Counted from the first letter of the stretch, positions 23,723-34,488 are shown. The stretch: 64,000 nucleotides of DNA from an uncultured Pseudomonadales bacterium (GCA_947487765.1 CANKXO010000001.1:806001-870000); one strand, 5' to 3'. The notes: generated by a model not told the origin, from the letters alone. Made by a program: numbers and translations.

Positions 23723-25669
23723 TTAGAGGTTGCTAAGCTCACTCTTCGTCAATAACGGCGACACTTTCCCTTCTGTGTGGTAGCTGTAAACTACCGCATA
23801 AGAAAGTACGTTTTGAACGTACTTTCTTGTTTCACCAAAAGGAATCACTTCTATCCATACATCTGAAGGTAATTGTCTGTCACTTTGTTTTAACCAGCGA
23901 TTGACTCGGTGGGGCCCAGCATTATAAGCAGCGATGGCGGGAACACGGTTATTATTATATTTCCCCAATAGTTCACTGATATAACGGCTACCTAGCGTTA
24001 TATTATGTTCTGGTTGAAATAAGTCTTCTTTATTGTGGGCGATACCTGCCTTCTTAGCCGTTTCTTTGGCCGTTCTGGGCATTAATTGCATCAATCCCAT
24101 TGCTCCTGCACTGGATCTTGCATCGCTCTCCCAAGCACTCTCTTGCCGCGCAATAGCAAAAATTAATGTTTCGGGTAAGTTTGCCTGTTGAGCTTGTTGT
24201 TGAATAATCATCTTATGTGCGATTGGGAAACGGATACTTAAATCATCCCATGCCGCTGCCGCTGCCATTGATTCAATGGATTTTCGGTGCCATCCCCATT
24301 CATAGGCAATCTGTGCTACACCTTGATGTTCTTCAGAGGATAAGTGAGCGGTAGCATAAGACCATTCCTGCCGGGCATCTTGAAACTTACTGAGAAAGAA
24401 TAACTCTCTCGCTCTTAGCAGTGCAGGGGTTTCTCGCAGTTGCTGAAGCGTTTGTTGCTGAACGACGGAAGGGGCATTCTGTAAATTGTATGGTTTACTC
24501 AAAAAGTCAGCAGATAGGAAACCGTAAAAGCTACGTGTTTCTGCCAATTTTTGATAGACCGGTAAATACTGTTCTTTTGGCCTATTGAGTGCTTGATAAG
24601 TACGAGCTTGCCAATACTGCCAGCGATCAGATAACTGCTGGGTTTTGGGCAGAGTATTGATCCATTGATAAACAGATTGCCAATCTCGTTTTCTCAGTTG
24701 TTCCCGTAACACAATTTCGATAATTGTAATTTGTTGATCTGTGCTTAATAGGCTTAATTGCTGGCGTACTTTATCGGGTCTGTCATCAAAGGCATAGCGC
24801 TTGGTTAATGCGTAGTTGAAACTATCCTTCTGTTGTTGTGAAAATGTATAAATATTTTGATATTTTTGCCATAGCCTCTGTGCAGTGTCAGAATCACTAC
24901 GGATGTATTTACGTAAGCCCTTGTACACAAGGGTGCTCATATATGGATGGTTACTTTTGTAATCTCGCATATTGTTAAGCAGAGAAGGGTTACTAACCAC
25001 TTGTTCATATTTTTTGACTAGATCGCGGGTTTCCGGTGACATCAGTCGCTTCAGGTAGCGACGCAATGAGTTATTATTTCTGCGTTGTAACGTCTTTTGA
25101 TAACGATCCCAAACCATTTCTTTTGTAAGGAAGCCTGCTTGTTGCCACGCTTTAAAAAGTGGATCACATTCATCCGGTTGTGATTTTCCTACATTCCAGA
25201 GTTGTGCAACCTCTTTTAATGCTTGAGGTTCACCTGTTTGAAAGCGAGACCATAAAAATAGGCACTGGTGTGCGGCTGACTTAAGCTCGGTGTTGAAATA
25301 ACTACGATATTCGTGCCAGCGACGATGTGAAGCTAAATAACTCAGCCATTGCCGTAATAGTAAATTACCTAGATAGCTATTGTTGTTCTTGTCGAGAAAA
25401 GCATCAATTTTTTGGTAGGGGTTTTGGTCGAGTTGCCGGGATAGTTCTTGGAAATCCAAGTAGGGAAGTAAGGGGTAGTCCGCTAATTTTTGCTGCCGTA
25501 ATCGGTTATATTCACTGTATCGTTTATCCAATAAAGCTTCTTTAGCCTCAAGGTACGCCTGTCGCTGAGCTAGTAATTGCTCAGAGTGAAAGTTTGTTTG
25601 CGACAAGGCATCAGTGGAATGAAACAAGCAAATCCAACTGCTACACAATATTATTAAGCGTATAAGCAT
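23723..25669 (-). CDS. slt: Soluble lytic murein transglycosylase
   Basis: Periplasmic enzyme that cleaves the MurNAc-GlcNAc bond of peptidoglycan with 1,6-anhydro product formation. Visible: a signal peptide (MLIRLIILCSSWICLFHSTDALS), a long helical superhelix rich in W/Y/R, and a C-terminal SLT domain with the catalytic glutamate in ARQESAWESDARSSAGAMGL and MQLMPRTA. The open frame extends upstream to a TTG at 25717, but the ATG at 25669 gives a good signal peptide and has GGA upstream; I use it (648 residues). Confidence 0.9.
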   Translation of the reverse strand: MLIRLIILCSSWICLFHSTDALSQTNFHSEQLLAQRQAYLEAKEALLDKRYSEYNRLRQQKLADYPLLPYLDFQELSRQLDQNPYQKIDAFLDKNNNSYLGNLLLRQWLSYLASHRRWHEYRSYFNTELKSAAHQCLFLWSRFQTGEPQALKEVAQLWNVGKSQPDECDPLFKAWQQAGFLTKEMVWDRYQKTLQRRNNNSLRRYLKRLMSPETRDLVKKYEQVVSNPSLLNNMRDYKSNHPYMSTLVYKGLRKYIRSDSDTAQRLWQKYQNIYTFSQQQKDSFNYALTKRYAFDDRPDKVRQQLSLLSTDQQITIIEIVLREQLRKRDWQSVYQWINTLPKTQQLSDRWQYWQARTYQALNRPKEQYLPVYQKLAETRSFYGFLSADFLSKPYNLQNAPSVVQQQTLQQLRETPALLRARELFFLSKFQDARQEWSYATAHLSSEEHQGVAQIAYEWGWHRKSIESMAAAAAWDDLSIRFPIAHKMIIQQQAQQANLPETLIFAIARQESAWESDARSSAGAMGLMQLMPRTAKETAKKAGIAHNKEDLFQPEHNITLGSRYISELLGKYNNNRVPAIAAYNAGPHRVNRWLKQSDRQLPSDVWIEVIPFGETRKYVQNVLSYAVVYSYHTEGKVSPLLTKSELSNL

Positions 25670-25963
25670 ACTATTCCGTAAGTGTATTACATTTGAGTTA
25701 TATAATAACGTTCTCAACGTTGATTGCCAGATTCTTTTACGAAAAAAATAATAGAATGTTGATTATATTAAAAACTTAACTATTAGAATCCTTTCATGGA
25801 TTAGTTGCGCTTTTTATTATTTTGCTATTAATCAATGGGCTGAGTACTTATAATTCATCTTTTTAATTTTATTTTTGCTAATAATATCAATTAATTAAAG
25901 TACTATGTTAAAGTAATTTTTAGCTTTAATTGTTCTCTCTCGAGATATTAGGAAACATTAACT

Positions 25964-26443
25964 ATGTCTTTTTGGGCAGTAATTTTCATTGTTCTTGCTA
26001 TCGCTATGGCTGTTGGCCCTATTATGATCATGCAGCCTTCGAGTCGTGATAGGCGGTTAGCGAAATTCAGGCAGTCTGCTGCCAGTTTAGGCCTCCAGGT
26101 GCGTATGGCAGACTATAAAGCCAATAATGCTAAACGGTCCATCGCTGTATATAGCCAAGCTGTCGAACTACCCTCTAAAGCGCCTTCATGGGTCTTGCTA
26201 AAGCAAAGCTATCAGCACGACATACACTTTTATGGAAAATGGGAATGGCAAGAGGGCTCACAAGCTCTGGAAATTTCAAAACATGGGGCTCTCCAGGCGT
26301 TCTTGAATGAATTGCCAGATGATATCGTAGGTATGGAAGTGAATAATAAGATGATTGGGATTTGGTGGAATGAAGCTGCATCAGAAGTCACGATTGACCA
26401 GATTAAAAGCTGGATAAACCAATGCTATAACATTATTTGCTAG
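25964..26443 (+). CDS. Conserved hypothetical membrane-anchored protein
   Basis: A 159-residue protein I do not recognise. It has one N-terminal membrane segment (about 4-24) followed by a basic stop-transfer stretch (SSRDRRLAKFRQSA), and a soluble domain with conserved-looking WVLLKQ, WEWQEG and GIWWNE. The pattern suggests a cytoplasmic domain tethered to the inner membrane. The start ATG has AGGAAA upstream. It overlaps the convergent next gene by 11 nt. Confidence 0.65.
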   Translation: MSFWAVIFIVLAIAMAVGPIMIMQPSSRDRRLAKFRQSAASLGLQVRMADYKANNAKRSIAVYSQAVELPSKAPSWVLLKQSYQHDIHFYGKWEWQEGSQALEISKHGALQAFLNELPDDIVGMEVNNKMIGIWWNEAASEVTIDQIKSWINQCYNIIC

Positions 26444-27326
26444 CTGTGGTATCGCTTCCTTTTGATGCTTCCGCTTGTTTTTGTATGATCATTGCTTCGG
26501 TAATTTGCGCGGCAGCTTCTGGGTCATCTTCCATCATGATCTCTGCTAATGCTCGCTGATCCGCTTCAGAAAGGACAGCGCTGGTATTTTCTGGATTGAA
26601 TTCATCCTCGGGCATTAAGTCTGTATCGAGGGACTTACGCCGCCCAAAGAGTACGTCTGCTAACTGTTTAATCATTTTATGACGCCTTTCATCAGGGTGC
26701 CCGGAGCTAATCAGCTCTGTTTGTGCCTTTTTATAAAAAGCGTTTGCTGTCAGTATATCTTGCCTTGTATAGGCTTTATGTCCTTGAGCAATATTAGAAA
26801 TGACATAGACCTGTAAATACAGCCACTCAAGCTCTGTGACAAAGTTTTGCATTTCAGTAGTAGAGAGTTTACCTTGGTTATGCTGTTTTTTGATAAGATT
26901 TGATGCTTCAGTAAGGTAGGCTCGTAAACGAGCAATGCGAGCATCACTACTGCAAAGTCGACTTATATCTCTGGGGCTTAATTCATCACTGAGTGCTTCC
27001 GAACGCATTTTCGCATTGCTAAATCCCGCTTGCAGATAGATGGCTTTGGGGTCAAGCTCAATCATTTCTTCGTACATATCAATGACTTCATCATTGACTA
27101 ATCTAGGAATCGCTCGGCTTTCGCAGAGTTGATCTAGTGCAAGTACGACATCTTCTAACTCCTCAACCCTTACTTTATGTTTTTGTAAGCGATGACGAAC
27201 CTTTTTCGCTTGTTCAACCTTGTAATTACTGTAAGCGACAACTCCCATCGCACTTACAGCGATCATCACTAACATTATTAGACTGGCAAAAGCGGACATA
27301 GAATTTATCGTATTCTCTGATTGCAC
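26433..27326 (-). CDS. Hypothetical membrane-anchored helical protein
   Basis: A 297-residue protein of unknown family. It has one N-terminal membrane segment (about 11-31) followed by a long helical, charged region with heptad-like character (KKVRHRLQKHKVRVEELEDVV cut short here), and a C-terminal tail rich in acidic and Gln residues. A gene of similar type flanks topA in pseudomonads, from memory. The start is a GTG at 27326; an ATG at codon 10 (MSAFASLIML) is equally plausible. Confidence 0.6.
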   Translation of the reverse strand: MQSENTINSMSAFASLIMLVMIAVSAMGVVAYSNYKVEQAKKVRHRLQKHKVRVEELEDVVLALDQLCESRAIPRLVNDEVIDMYEEMIELDPKAIYLQAGFSNAKMRSEALSDELSPRDISRLCSSDARIARLRAYLTEASNLIKKQHNQGKLSTTEMQNFVTELEWLYLQVYVISNIAQGHKAYTRQDILTANAFYKKAQTELISSGHPDERRHKMIKQLADVLFGRRKSLDTDLMPEDEFNPENTSAVLSEADQRALAEIMMEDDPEAAAQITEAMIIQKQAEASKGSDTTASK

Positions 27327-27524
27327 GGTAAAAAAATTTATAGGGCTCTTCTTAGCTTATTTATCGGCTAAAAATAATAAATCTTGAGTTGTTTTTTTAT
27401 TTTTAAAAAACAAGGGGTTAGATTGATTTGTTAATGTTATTTGTATGATCGTGTAATGTAGAGAATTTAATTAAATATGGTGCATTTTAGTCCCTATAGT
27501 CTATATATAGAAAAAACAAATTAC

Positions 27525-27553
27525 TTGACCGCAGGCGTATCAAGTCTTATATA
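27525..27553 (+). promoter_or_regulatory. Predicted sigma-70 promoter of topA
   Basis: TTGACC at 27525-27530, 17-nt spacer, TATATA at 27548-27553. The 324-bp gap 27327-27650 holds this promoter, a perfect CTATATATAG palindrome at 27501-27510 just upstream, and a leader of about 90 nt. The AT-rich -10 region could make it sensitive to supercoiling. Confidence 0.55.
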
Positions 27554-27650
27554 TGCCCACCTTTATTGAACTTATAACGATACACAGTGTGTTTTTTGAT
27601 CGGTCTATGCTGTCGTTGAAACATGATAATAAATTGTTAGAGAATTATTT

Positions 27651-30362
27651 ATGGCCAAATCCCTTGTAATAGTGGAGTCACCTGCAAAGGCGAAAACTAT
27701 CAATAAATACCTTGGTAGTGACTACATTGTGAAGTCCAGCGTCGGACACATTCGTGATTTGCCAACCAGTGGGTCGCAAAAGAAACCGGTTGACCCTAAA
27801 GAAAGAGCCAGACAAGCAGCCATTACACGAAAGCTGTCGCCGGAAGATAAGGTAATCCATAAAGCCAAAAAGTCGCGAGAGCAGTTAATCAAGCGTATGG
27901 GAATCGACCCTGATAAGGATTGGCTCGCTCACTATGAAATACTGCCAGGTAAAGAAAAGGTTGTCGATGAGCTGAAAAAACTGGCTGAAAATGCTGACAC
28001 TATTTATCTCGCAACGGATTTGGATAGAGAGGGGGAAGCGATAGCATGGCACCTTCAACAAGCAATTGGGGGTGATGATGGTCGTTATCGACGAGTGGTT
28101 TTTAATGAAATTACCAAATCAGCCATTCAGAAAGCATTTGATTCACCGGGTCTGCTTGATCAAAGTCGAGTTGATGCACAGCAAGCACGACGCTTTTTAG
28201 ACCGTATTGTTGGTTATATGGTTTCTCCACTTCTATGGGAGAAGGTTGCAAGAGGCCTATCGGCGGGGCGTGTTCAGTCTGTTGCAGTGCGTTTGGTTGT
28301 TGAGAGAGAGCGGGAAATCAGAGCCTTCATTCCTGAAGAGTATTGGGATATTACTGCGTTGCTAAAGAGTGCAGTTAAAGACTCCATTAACTGTGAAGTA
28401 AAAAAATATAAAAAAGAAGGGTTTCGTCCCACAAATCGTGACGACGCAATGGCCGCCGTAGCACTTTTAGAAAAAGCGCAATATGAAGTCACCAAGCGTG
28501 ATGATAAGCCTACCAGTTCAAAGCCATCTGCTCCTTTTATTACATCAACACTCCAACAAGCAGCGAGTACACGCTTAGGGTTTGGTGTTAAAAAGACCAT
28601 GATGATGGCTCAGCGTCTTTACGAAGCAGGCTATATTACGTATATGCGTACGGACTCTACCAATTTAGGCCAAGAGGCCGTGGCGAGCTGCCGTGATCAT
28701 ATCCTAGAAAATTATGGTAAACCTTACCTTCCTAAAGAACCAATTAGTTACAGCAGTAAAGAAGGAGCACAAGAGGCTCACGAAGCTATTCGTCCTTCCA
28801 GCGTTTCTGTTTCGCCAACTCAGCTGAGTGGTATGGAAAGAGATGCTGAACGCCTCTATGCGTTGATTTGGCAACAGTTTGTTGCTTGCCAGATGACACC
28901 TGCAGAATTTACCAGTACATCAATAGTGATCACAGCAGGTGACTTTGAGTTAAGGTCTCGTGGGCGTGTAATCCGCTTTGATGGTTTTATGCGAGTGCAG
29001 CCACCGGGCGGCAAAAAAGATGAAGATGTCTTGCTTCCAGATTTGAAAGTAGGCGATAAACTAGACTTATCTAAATTAGATCCTAAACAACATTTTACAA
29101 AACCAACCGCTCGATATACTGAAGCCAGTTTAGTTAAAGAGTTAGAGAAGCGTGGCATTGGTAGGCCATCCACTTATGCAGCAATTATCTCAACGATTCA
29201 GGATAGGGGCTATGTCCATGTAGAAGCTCGTCGCTTCTATGCTGAAAAAATGGGCGATATTGTTACAGATCGCCTGGTTGAAAACTTCACAGATCTCATG
29301 GATTATGGCTTTACAGCAAAGATGGAAGAGTCTTTAGACGATATTGCTGATGACAAATTAAAGTGGCGCGATCTGCTTAATCAGTTTTACAAAGACTTCG
29401 TTGAAAAACTTACACAAGCCCAAGCGGTAGAAGGGGGGATGCGCGGTAATTCTCCTACTGAAACCAGTATCGCTTGTACCAGCTGTGGACGCCCAATGCA
29501 GATTCGAACGGGTAGCACGGGTGTTTTTCTAGGTTGCTCTGGTTATGCATTGCCCCCTAAAGAGCGTTGTAAAACAACGATGAATTTAGTGTCTGGTGAC
29601 GAAGTTGTCAGTGTTGATGACGACGAGGATGCAGAGGTTCAGCAGTTGCGCAATAAGCGGCGTTGCTCGATTTGTAATACGGCCATGGATAGCTATCTAG
29701 TTGATGAAAAAAATAAGCTACATATCTGCGGTAATAATCCTGATTGCGTTGGTTATGAAATAGAAGAAGGCAGCTTTAAGATAAAAGGCTATGAAGGCCC
29801 TGTTATCGAATGTGATAAGTGTGGCCAAGATATGCAATTAAAAACAGGACGCTTTGGTAAGTATTTTGGTTGCACCAGCGATAATTGCAAGAATACTCGT
29901 AAGCTATTACGTAGCGGTGAAGCAGCACCACCAAAGATGGATCCTGTTCCGATGCCTGAACTGCAATGTGAGAAAGTCGATGATACTTATATATTGAGAG
30001 ACGGTGCGAGTGGTCTCTTTTTAGCCGCTAGTCAATTCCCTAAAAATCGTGAGACTCGAGCGCCATTGGTTGCTGAGTTGTTACCCCATAAAGATGAAAT
30101 TGACCCTAAATATACATTCCTTTTCAGCGCTCCGGTTGCTGATGATGATGGCATCCCTACATTGGTTCGCTATAGTCGGAAGACGAAAGAGCAATATGTG
30201 CAATCAGAAATTGAGGGCAAGGCCACAGGTTGGAAAGCATTTTATGAGGGTGGTAAATGGGTTATTTCTAATACTCCTAAACGTAAACCCGCTAAAGCGA
30301 AGGCAACAGCTAAGAAAACAGTAGCCAAAAAGAAAGCTCCCAAAAAAACTAAAGCGAAATAA
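27651..30362 (+). CDS. topA: DNA topoisomerase I
   Basis: Type IA topoisomerase that relaxes negative supercoils. Visible: Toprim domain at the N-terminus ([18 protein letters not shown] and later [13 protein letters not shown]), the active-site tyrosine Y331 in YITYMRTDS, and three C-terminal zinc ribbons starting [16 protein letters not shown] and CDKCGQDM, then a lysine/alanine-rich tail. At 903 residues it is slightly longer than the E. coli enzyme. Followed after 9 nt by a DUF6586 gene, which probably shares its mRNA. Confidence 0.97.
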   Translation: MAKSLVIVESPAKAKTINKYLGSDYIVKSSVGHIRDLPTSGSQKKPVDPKERARQAAITRKLSPEDKVIHKAKKSREQLIKRMGIDPDKDWLAHYEILPGKEKVVDELKKLAENADTIYLATDLDREGEAIAWHLQQAIGGDDGRYRRVVFNEITKSAIQKAFDSPGLLDQSRVDAQQARRFLDRIVGYMVSPLLWEKVARGLSAGRVQSVAVRLVVEREREIRAFIPEEYWDITALLKSAVKDSINCEVKKYKKEGFRPTNRDDAMAAVALLEKAQYEVTKRDDKPTSSKPSAPFITSTLQQAASTRLGFGVKKTMMMAQRLYEAGYITYMRTDSTNLGQEAVASCRDHILENYGKPYLPKEPISYSSKEGAQEAHEAIRPSSVSVSPTQLSGMERDAERLYALIWQQFVACQMTPAEFTSTSIVITAGDFELRSRGRVIRFDGFMRVQPPGGKKDEDVLLPDLKVGDKLDLSKLDPKQHFTKPTARYTEASLVKELEKRGIGRPSTYAAIISTIQDRGYVHVEARRFYAEKMGDIVTDRLVENFTDLMDYGFTAKMEESLDDIADDKLKWRDLLNQFYKDFVEKLTQAQAVEGGMRGNSPTETSIACTSCGRPMQIRTGSTGVFLGCSGYALPPKERCKTTMNLVSGDEVVSVDDDEDAEVQQLRNKRRCSICNTAMDSYLVDEKNKLHICGNNPDCVGYEIEEGSFKIKGYEGPVIECDKCGQDMQLKTGRFGKYFGCTSDNCKNTRKLLRSGEAAPPKMDPVPMPELQCEKVDDTYILRDGASGLFLAASQFPKNRETRAPLVAELLPHKDEIDPKYTFLFSAPVADDDGIPTLVRYSRKTKEQYVQSEIEGKATGWKAFYEGGKWVISNTPKRKPAKAKATAKKTVAKKKAPKKTKAK

Positions 30363-30371
30363 TTTTTTATA

Positions 30372-30893
30372 ATGATCTCGCAAGATGAATCGTACTTTCG
30401 GCAGGTAAATCGCCGATTAGCGGCCGCGCGGTTTTTATTGTCAGGCTGTGATGATATTTCTTTGACTGAAATTGAGCGACAGGCATATTTAGAGTCAGCC
30501 TTGTTACAAATATATTGTGCAGTTTTTAATTACTGTAATGAATTGTTAGAAAACTACCGCAAGCCTGTATTAGATAAAAATTCTTTTAATCTGCATCAGT
30601 TGTTTTCTGAAGAATTGGCGTTTTTTGACAATGTTTATGAGTTTTCTGAAATAAAGGCTTGGGCTAAAGCAAGAGGGAGTTATTTAAATGCTTTGTGCCA
30701 GCTGTCAAATAACTTACTATCCATAAATCTACCTACACAAGCATCAGAAGTTGCTGTTAAACAGCAAAATATCATTGCAGTGGTTAGTGATAATATAGAA
30801 GCTAATTTGGATACACCCAAAAAAGTTACTGAACTTTTAGATCAATTTAATTCATTGATTGATCGTCAGCGAGAGTGCCAGATAGAATATTAG
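30372..30893 (+). CDS. DUF6586 family protein
   Basis: A 173-residue helical cytoplasmic protein of unknown function, of the type found between topA and lexA-sulA in Pseudomonas (PA3009-like). Visible: RQVNRRLAAARFLL near the start and a C-terminus with NSLIDRQRECQIEY. Neither membrane segments nor known catalytic motifs are present. The start ATG is 10 nt after the topA stop. Confidence 0.75.
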   Translation: MISQDESYFRQVNRRLAAARFLLSGCDDISLTEIERQAYLESALLQIYCAVFNYCNELLENYRKPVLDKNSFNLHQLFSEELAFFDNVYEFSEIKAWAKARGSYLNALCQLSNNLLSINLPTQASEVAVKQQNIIAVVSDNIEANLDTPKKVTELLDQFNSLIDRQRECQIEY

Positions 30894-30957
30894 TTTTTGG
30901 TTACCTATTATAATCTATTAAGCAATAAAAACTTAACGTTTGCCAATCCCTTTGATA

Positions 30958-31401
30958 TTACTGGCTAGTGATAGAGCGAGTTAATATTCCCATACAGTTT
31001 CCATTTGCTGCTGCTGATTCCATTTGCTCAATGTCGTTGGCAGTGATACTTTCCAAATCTGCAATAACAGTATGGCTATTTCCTGTATTTAATGCCTCCC
31101 AGATTATCCAGCGGGAATCATTATATTTTTTTGTATGAATAACCCGAAGAGACTCAATGTCAGCTCCAAAACTACTTAATTGTTCGCTGCTTGGCTTACG
31201 GTCGGTTATCCATGTGATCCAACGTTGATTTTCTTTGGTGGCGATATTTGAATCATTACTTGCCTGTTTACTTAATGAGGCAACTAAAGGAAAAATAATA
31301 TGGCTGCTGTTTTGCCCTTGAGGAATAATTACTTCAGTCATTCGACGAGAAGTCGGTAGCGTATTTTCTTCAGAATAGTAAGTTTTAATAGCAGTATTCA
31401 T
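30958..31401 (-). CDS. sulA: SOS cell-division inhibitor SulA
   Basis: Binds FtsZ and blocks ring assembly during DNA damage. The 147-residue protein carries the SulA core: TEVIIPQGQNSSHIIFPLVA, RWITWITDRKPS and the later KKYNDSRWIIWEAL. It lies 26 nt downstream of lexA on the same strand, as in the Pseudomonas lexA-sulA operon, and so should be induced from the twin SOS boxes. Shorter than E. coli SulA but normal for pseudomonad-type proteins. Confidence 0.85.
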   Translation of the reverse strand: MNTAIKTYYSEENTLPTSRRMTEVIIPQGQNSSHIIFPLVASLSKQASNDSNIATKENQRWITWITDRKPSSEQLSSFGADIESLRVIHTKKYNDSRWIIWEALNTGNSHTVIADLESITANDIEQMESAAANGNCMGILTRSITSQ

Positions 31402-31427
31402 GTTGAATCTCCTCTAATCGTTTTTTC

Positions 31428-32033
31428 TTAGTGCTGCCTTAAGATGCCAACACTGAGCCCTTCAATTGAAAAGTCTTGATCTTGTAAGTCAACTTTTATA
31501 GGTTCGAAGGATGGGTTTTCAGCAATAAGTTCAACAATTGGGCTATTGGCTTCACGTTGAAAGCGTTTAACAGTGACTTCATCACCAATTCTAGCAACGA
31601 CAATTTCCCCGTTTCGTGCTTGATTAGTGCGGTGCACAGCGAGCAAATCACCATCAAAAATACCAACATTAATCATGCTTTCTCCGTGGACTCTAAGAAA
31701 GTAATCCGCAGCAGGAGAAAAGAACTCCGGTTTTAGTTCGCAATAATCTTCGATATGCTCTTCGGCCAGTATCGGGCTACCAGCAGCCACTCGGCCGACA
31801 ATTGGGATCCCTGGGCTTTCTGGTTCTGGAAGACGAATACCACGAGAAGCGCCCGGGACAATTTCGATAAAGCCCTTACGCGCTAATGCTCTTAAATGTT
31901 CTTCGGCGGCGTTAGCAGAGCGGAACCCCAGTTCTTTGGCGATATCTGCACGAGTAGGGGGGTAGCCTGTTTCAGCAATATGGTCTTTTATCAGCTGTAG
32001 TACTTGTTCTTGTCTGGACGTTAATTTGATCAT
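31428..32033 (-). CDS. lexA: SOS repressor LexA
   Basis: Represses the SOS regulon and cleaves itself when RecA filaments form. The 201-residue protein has a winged-helix DNA-binding domain ([18 protein letters not shown], about 22-39), the cleavage site A84-G85 in RVAAGSP, and the catalytic dyad S119 (HGESM) and K156 (VTVKRFQ), at the same positions as E. coli LexA. Its upstream region contains two SOS boxes, showing autoregulation. Confidence 0.97.
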   Translation of the reverse strand: MIKLTSRQEQVLQLIKDHIAETGYPPTRADIAKELGFRSANAAEEHLRALARKGFIEIVPGASRGIRLPEPESPGIPIVGRVAAGSPILAEEHIEDYCELKPEFFSPAADYFLRVHGESMINVGIFDGDLLAVHRTNQARNGEIVVARIGDEVTVKRFQREANSPIVELIAENPSFEPIKVDLQDQDFSIEGLSVGILRQH

Positions 32034-32136
32034 GAGATGCTTCTCTCTGATTTTTAAAGGTTCATACTATTTGTTGATTCTAGACCCATACATCAATACT
32101 TTAATATTTTCAGTTGATGTTGATTGTTGTATTGAT

Positions 32137-32152
32137 CTGTTTATTTATACAG
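32137..32152. promoter_or_regulatory. LexA binding site (SOS box 1)
   Basis: CTGTTTATTTATACAG: perfect CTGT-N8-ACAG, about 104 nt upstream of lexA and 147 nt upstream of nagZ. Includes a TATAAA element on the lexA strand. Confidence 0.9.
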
Positions 32153-32155
32153 TAC

Positions 32156-32171
32156 CTGCGCATTTATACAG
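32156..32171. promoter_or_regulatory. LexA binding site (SOS box 2, one mismatch)
   Basis: CTGCGCATTTATACAG: CTGC in place of CTGT on one side, otherwise matching. It is 19 nt from box 1 (start to start), close to two helical turns, as with the paired lexA operators of E. coli. Confidence 0.68.
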
Positions 32172-32298
32172 TAGTATTTTCTATGATGCAACTAGCAATA
32201 TCAAAATAAGACGATTAAATATCCTTGACGATGATTGTCGTGAACCGGTATGTTGCCCTCAAACCTATGACAAGTGATTGATTATTAAGGTAGTTATT

Positions 32299-33336
32299 AT
32301 GGCTCTTGGCCCAGTAATGCTCGATGTAGAGTCCCTAACATTAAGTGAGGAAGAGCAAATAATGTTGTCTCACCCTTTGGTTGGTGGCGTTATTTATTTT
32401 GCAAGAAATTATGAGTCGCCGAGCCAAATTAAAGCTCTAAGTGATTCAATTCGGCAAATTCGACCTGAACTGTTAATTGCTGTTGATCAAGAGGGTGGCC
32501 GAGTTCAGCGTTTTAAAAACGGGTTTACCCGTTTACCTCCTATGCAGAAGTTTCTCCCTTTATATCGGAAAAATACTGAAGCAGCTCTAAAGTTGGTCAA
32601 GGACAGTGGATGGCTAATGGCGGCTGAATTATTAGCCGTAGGCGTTGATTTCAGTTTTGCTCCCGTGCTTGATTTGGATGATTGTGGTTGCGAAGTCATT
32701 GCCGATCGATCATTTTCTCCGAAGCCAGACGAAGTGATTGCGCTAGCAGGTGCCTGGATGGAAGGTATGCATGAAGCTGGCATGGCAACAACAGGTAAAC
32801 ATTTTCCGGGGCATGGAAGTGTAACGACCGATAGTCATTTGGAGTTGCCTGTCGATTCTCGTGATATTGCTGATATCGCCACTAAAGACCTAGTACCTTT
32901 TGCAGCATTATTGACACAACTGGATGCGATTATGCCTGCACATATTTTATTTTCTAAGGTTGATGGAGGCAACTCTGTCGGTTTTTCAAATTATTGGTTG
33001 CAAACCATTCTGAGAGAGGACCTTGGTTTTGATGGCGTTATTTTCAGTGATGACTTGTCAATGGAAGGTGCTGCGGCTTCAGGGAGCTATATGGCGCGTG
33101 CCAAGTTAGCACTAAACGCAGGTTGCGATATGATACTGGTTTGTAATAATCGTGCTGGTGCTTTGGAAATATTGAATGGATTGTCAGTTGATTCATGTAA
33201 TGATTATAAAACTGATAAACATTTATCTGTAATGAGCGCTTTTTCTCAACATTCTAGTGATATTTTATCTCTGGCAGAATTGCACAATAATTCACGCTGG
33301 CAATTATCACATCAGCTATTGAGAGTATTAGCTTAA
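32299..33336 (+). CDS. nagZ: Beta-N-acetylhexosaminidase NagZ
   Basis: Cytoplasmic family-3 glycosidase that removes GlcNAc from recycled muropeptides, which links cell-wall recycling to AmpR-type beta-lactamase control. Visible: AVDQEGGRVQRF (61-72), the KHFPGHG...DSH motif (167-180) and the nucleophile aspartate in IFSDDLSMEGA. I use ATG 32299, with AAGG 8 nt upstream, giving 345 residues; the frame extends to a TTG at 32278 that adds nothing conserved. Divergent from lexA. Confidence 0.95.
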   Translation: MALGPVMLDVESLTLSEEEQIMLSHPLVGGVIYFARNYESPSQIKALSDSIRQIRPELLIAVDQEGGRVQRFKNGFTRLPPMQKFLPLYRKNTEAALKLVKDSGWLMAAELLAVGVDFSFAPVLDLDDCGCEVIADRSFSPKPDEVIALAGAWMEGMHEAGMATTGKHFPGHGSVTTDSHLELPVDSRDIADIATKDLVPFAALLTQLDAIMPAHILFSKVDGGNSVGFSNYWLQTILREDLGFDGVIFSDDLSMEGAAASGSYMARAKLALNAGCDMILVCNNRAGALEILNGLSVDSCNDYKTDKHLSVMSAFSQHSSDILSLAELHNNSRWQLSHQLLRVLA

Positions 33337-33378
33337 TCATAAATATTTATTTAAACAGGATAAAAGTAGAGAGTCTTT

Positions 33379-34485
33379 GTGTCTGAAATAAAAAATACTA
33401 TCTTGCAGTGGTTTGATTATGAATACGCTTGGGTTATTCAAGTATTCCTTGTGGTGTTATCAACACTGATTATCGCTTTCTTCGTGCGACTATTTTTAAA
33501 AAAACTGGGATTAAAAAGCCAGCAAACACAAAACCTTTGGGATGATGCATTTGTTGAATCTCTGCATTTACCATGCCGAGGATTGATTTGGTTGATGGGA
33601 ATATCCTTTGCAGCAGATTTGGTGGCCGTTGAGGCTGAATCATCAATTGCGCCGATTACGGATAAGGTTCGTGAAATTGGCTTGATTATTTTAATTTCCT
33701 GGTTTTTTGTACGATTAGTAAAGGCGCTCGAAAAAAATCTGACTAACCCTAAATATCAGTCTAAACCCATGGACCTCACAACAGCGCGGGCTATGGGTAA
33801 GTTGTTGCGAGCTTCTATTATTATTACGGCTACACTGATTGTTATGCAAAATCTTGGTTATAGTGTTTCTGGAATTTTAGCCTTTGGTGGTATCGGTGGT
33901 TTAGCAGTAGGCTTTGCGGCAAAAGATTTGCTGGCTAACTTTTTTGGGGGACTCACTATTTACCTTGATCGCCCATTTAAAGTGGGTGATTGGATTCGTT
34001 CTCCAGATAAGGAAATTGAAGGGACGGTTGAAGATATTGGTTGGCGGCTAACTAGAATTCGTACATTTGATAAACGTCCTCTCTATGTTCCTAATGCGAC
34101 ATTTACTCAAATTTCCCTGGAAAATCCGTCTCGCATGTCTAATCGACGTATTAAAGAAACGATAGGTATACGTTATGATGATGCGACTAAAATGGATCTT
34201 ATAGTCACACAAGTAAAAGACATGTTACTAAGTCACCCTGATATTGATACGACACAAACATTGATGGTGAACTTTGATAAGTTTGCTCCATCTTCTCTGG
34301 ATTTCTTCATCTATACGTTTACTAAGACTACAGATTGGGGTGAGTTTCATCGTATTAAACAAGATGTTATGTTGAAGATTATTAGTATCATTGATAATAA
34401 TGGTGCAGAATGCGCTTTCCCTACATCTACTCTCCATATAATGAATACTAACGCCCTGGATCATCAAAGTGAAAAGCTCAAATAA
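33379..34485 (+). CDS. MscS-family mechanosensitive channel
   Basis: Inner-membrane channel that opens on membrane tension. The 368-residue protein has about four membrane segments, the last being the pore helix region GILAFGGIGGLAVGFAAKDL, then the beta domain with RPFKVGDWI, GTVEDIGWRLTRIRTFD and PNATF, and a C-terminal alpha/beta domain. More like the YnaI/YbdG-type than short MscS. Start GTG 33379 lies 8 nt after GTAGAGAG. Confidence 0.9.
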   Translation: MSEIKNTILQWFDYEYAWVIQVFLVVLSTLIIAFFVRLFLKKLGLKSQQTQNLWDDAFVESLHLPCRGLIWLMGISFAADLVAVEAESSIAPITDKVREIGLIILISWFFVRLVKALEKNLTNPKYQSKPMDLTTARAMGKLLRASIIITATLIVMQNLGYSVSGILAFGGIGGLAVGFAAKDLLANFFGGLTIYLDRPFKVGDWIRSPDKEIEGTVEDIGWRLTRIRTFDKRPLYVPNATFTQISLENPSRMSNRRIKETIGIRYDDATKMDLIVTQVKDMLLSHPDIDTTQTLMVNFDKFAPSSLDFFIYTFTKTTDWGEFHRIKQDVMLKIISIIDNNGAECAFPTSTLHIMNTNALDHQSEKLK

Positions 34486-34488
34486 AGA

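Noticed and set aside
32026-32277. Plus-strand open frame of 83 codons before nagZ
   Set aside because: It spans the lexA promoter and SOS boxes and has no family similarity or good ribosome site.
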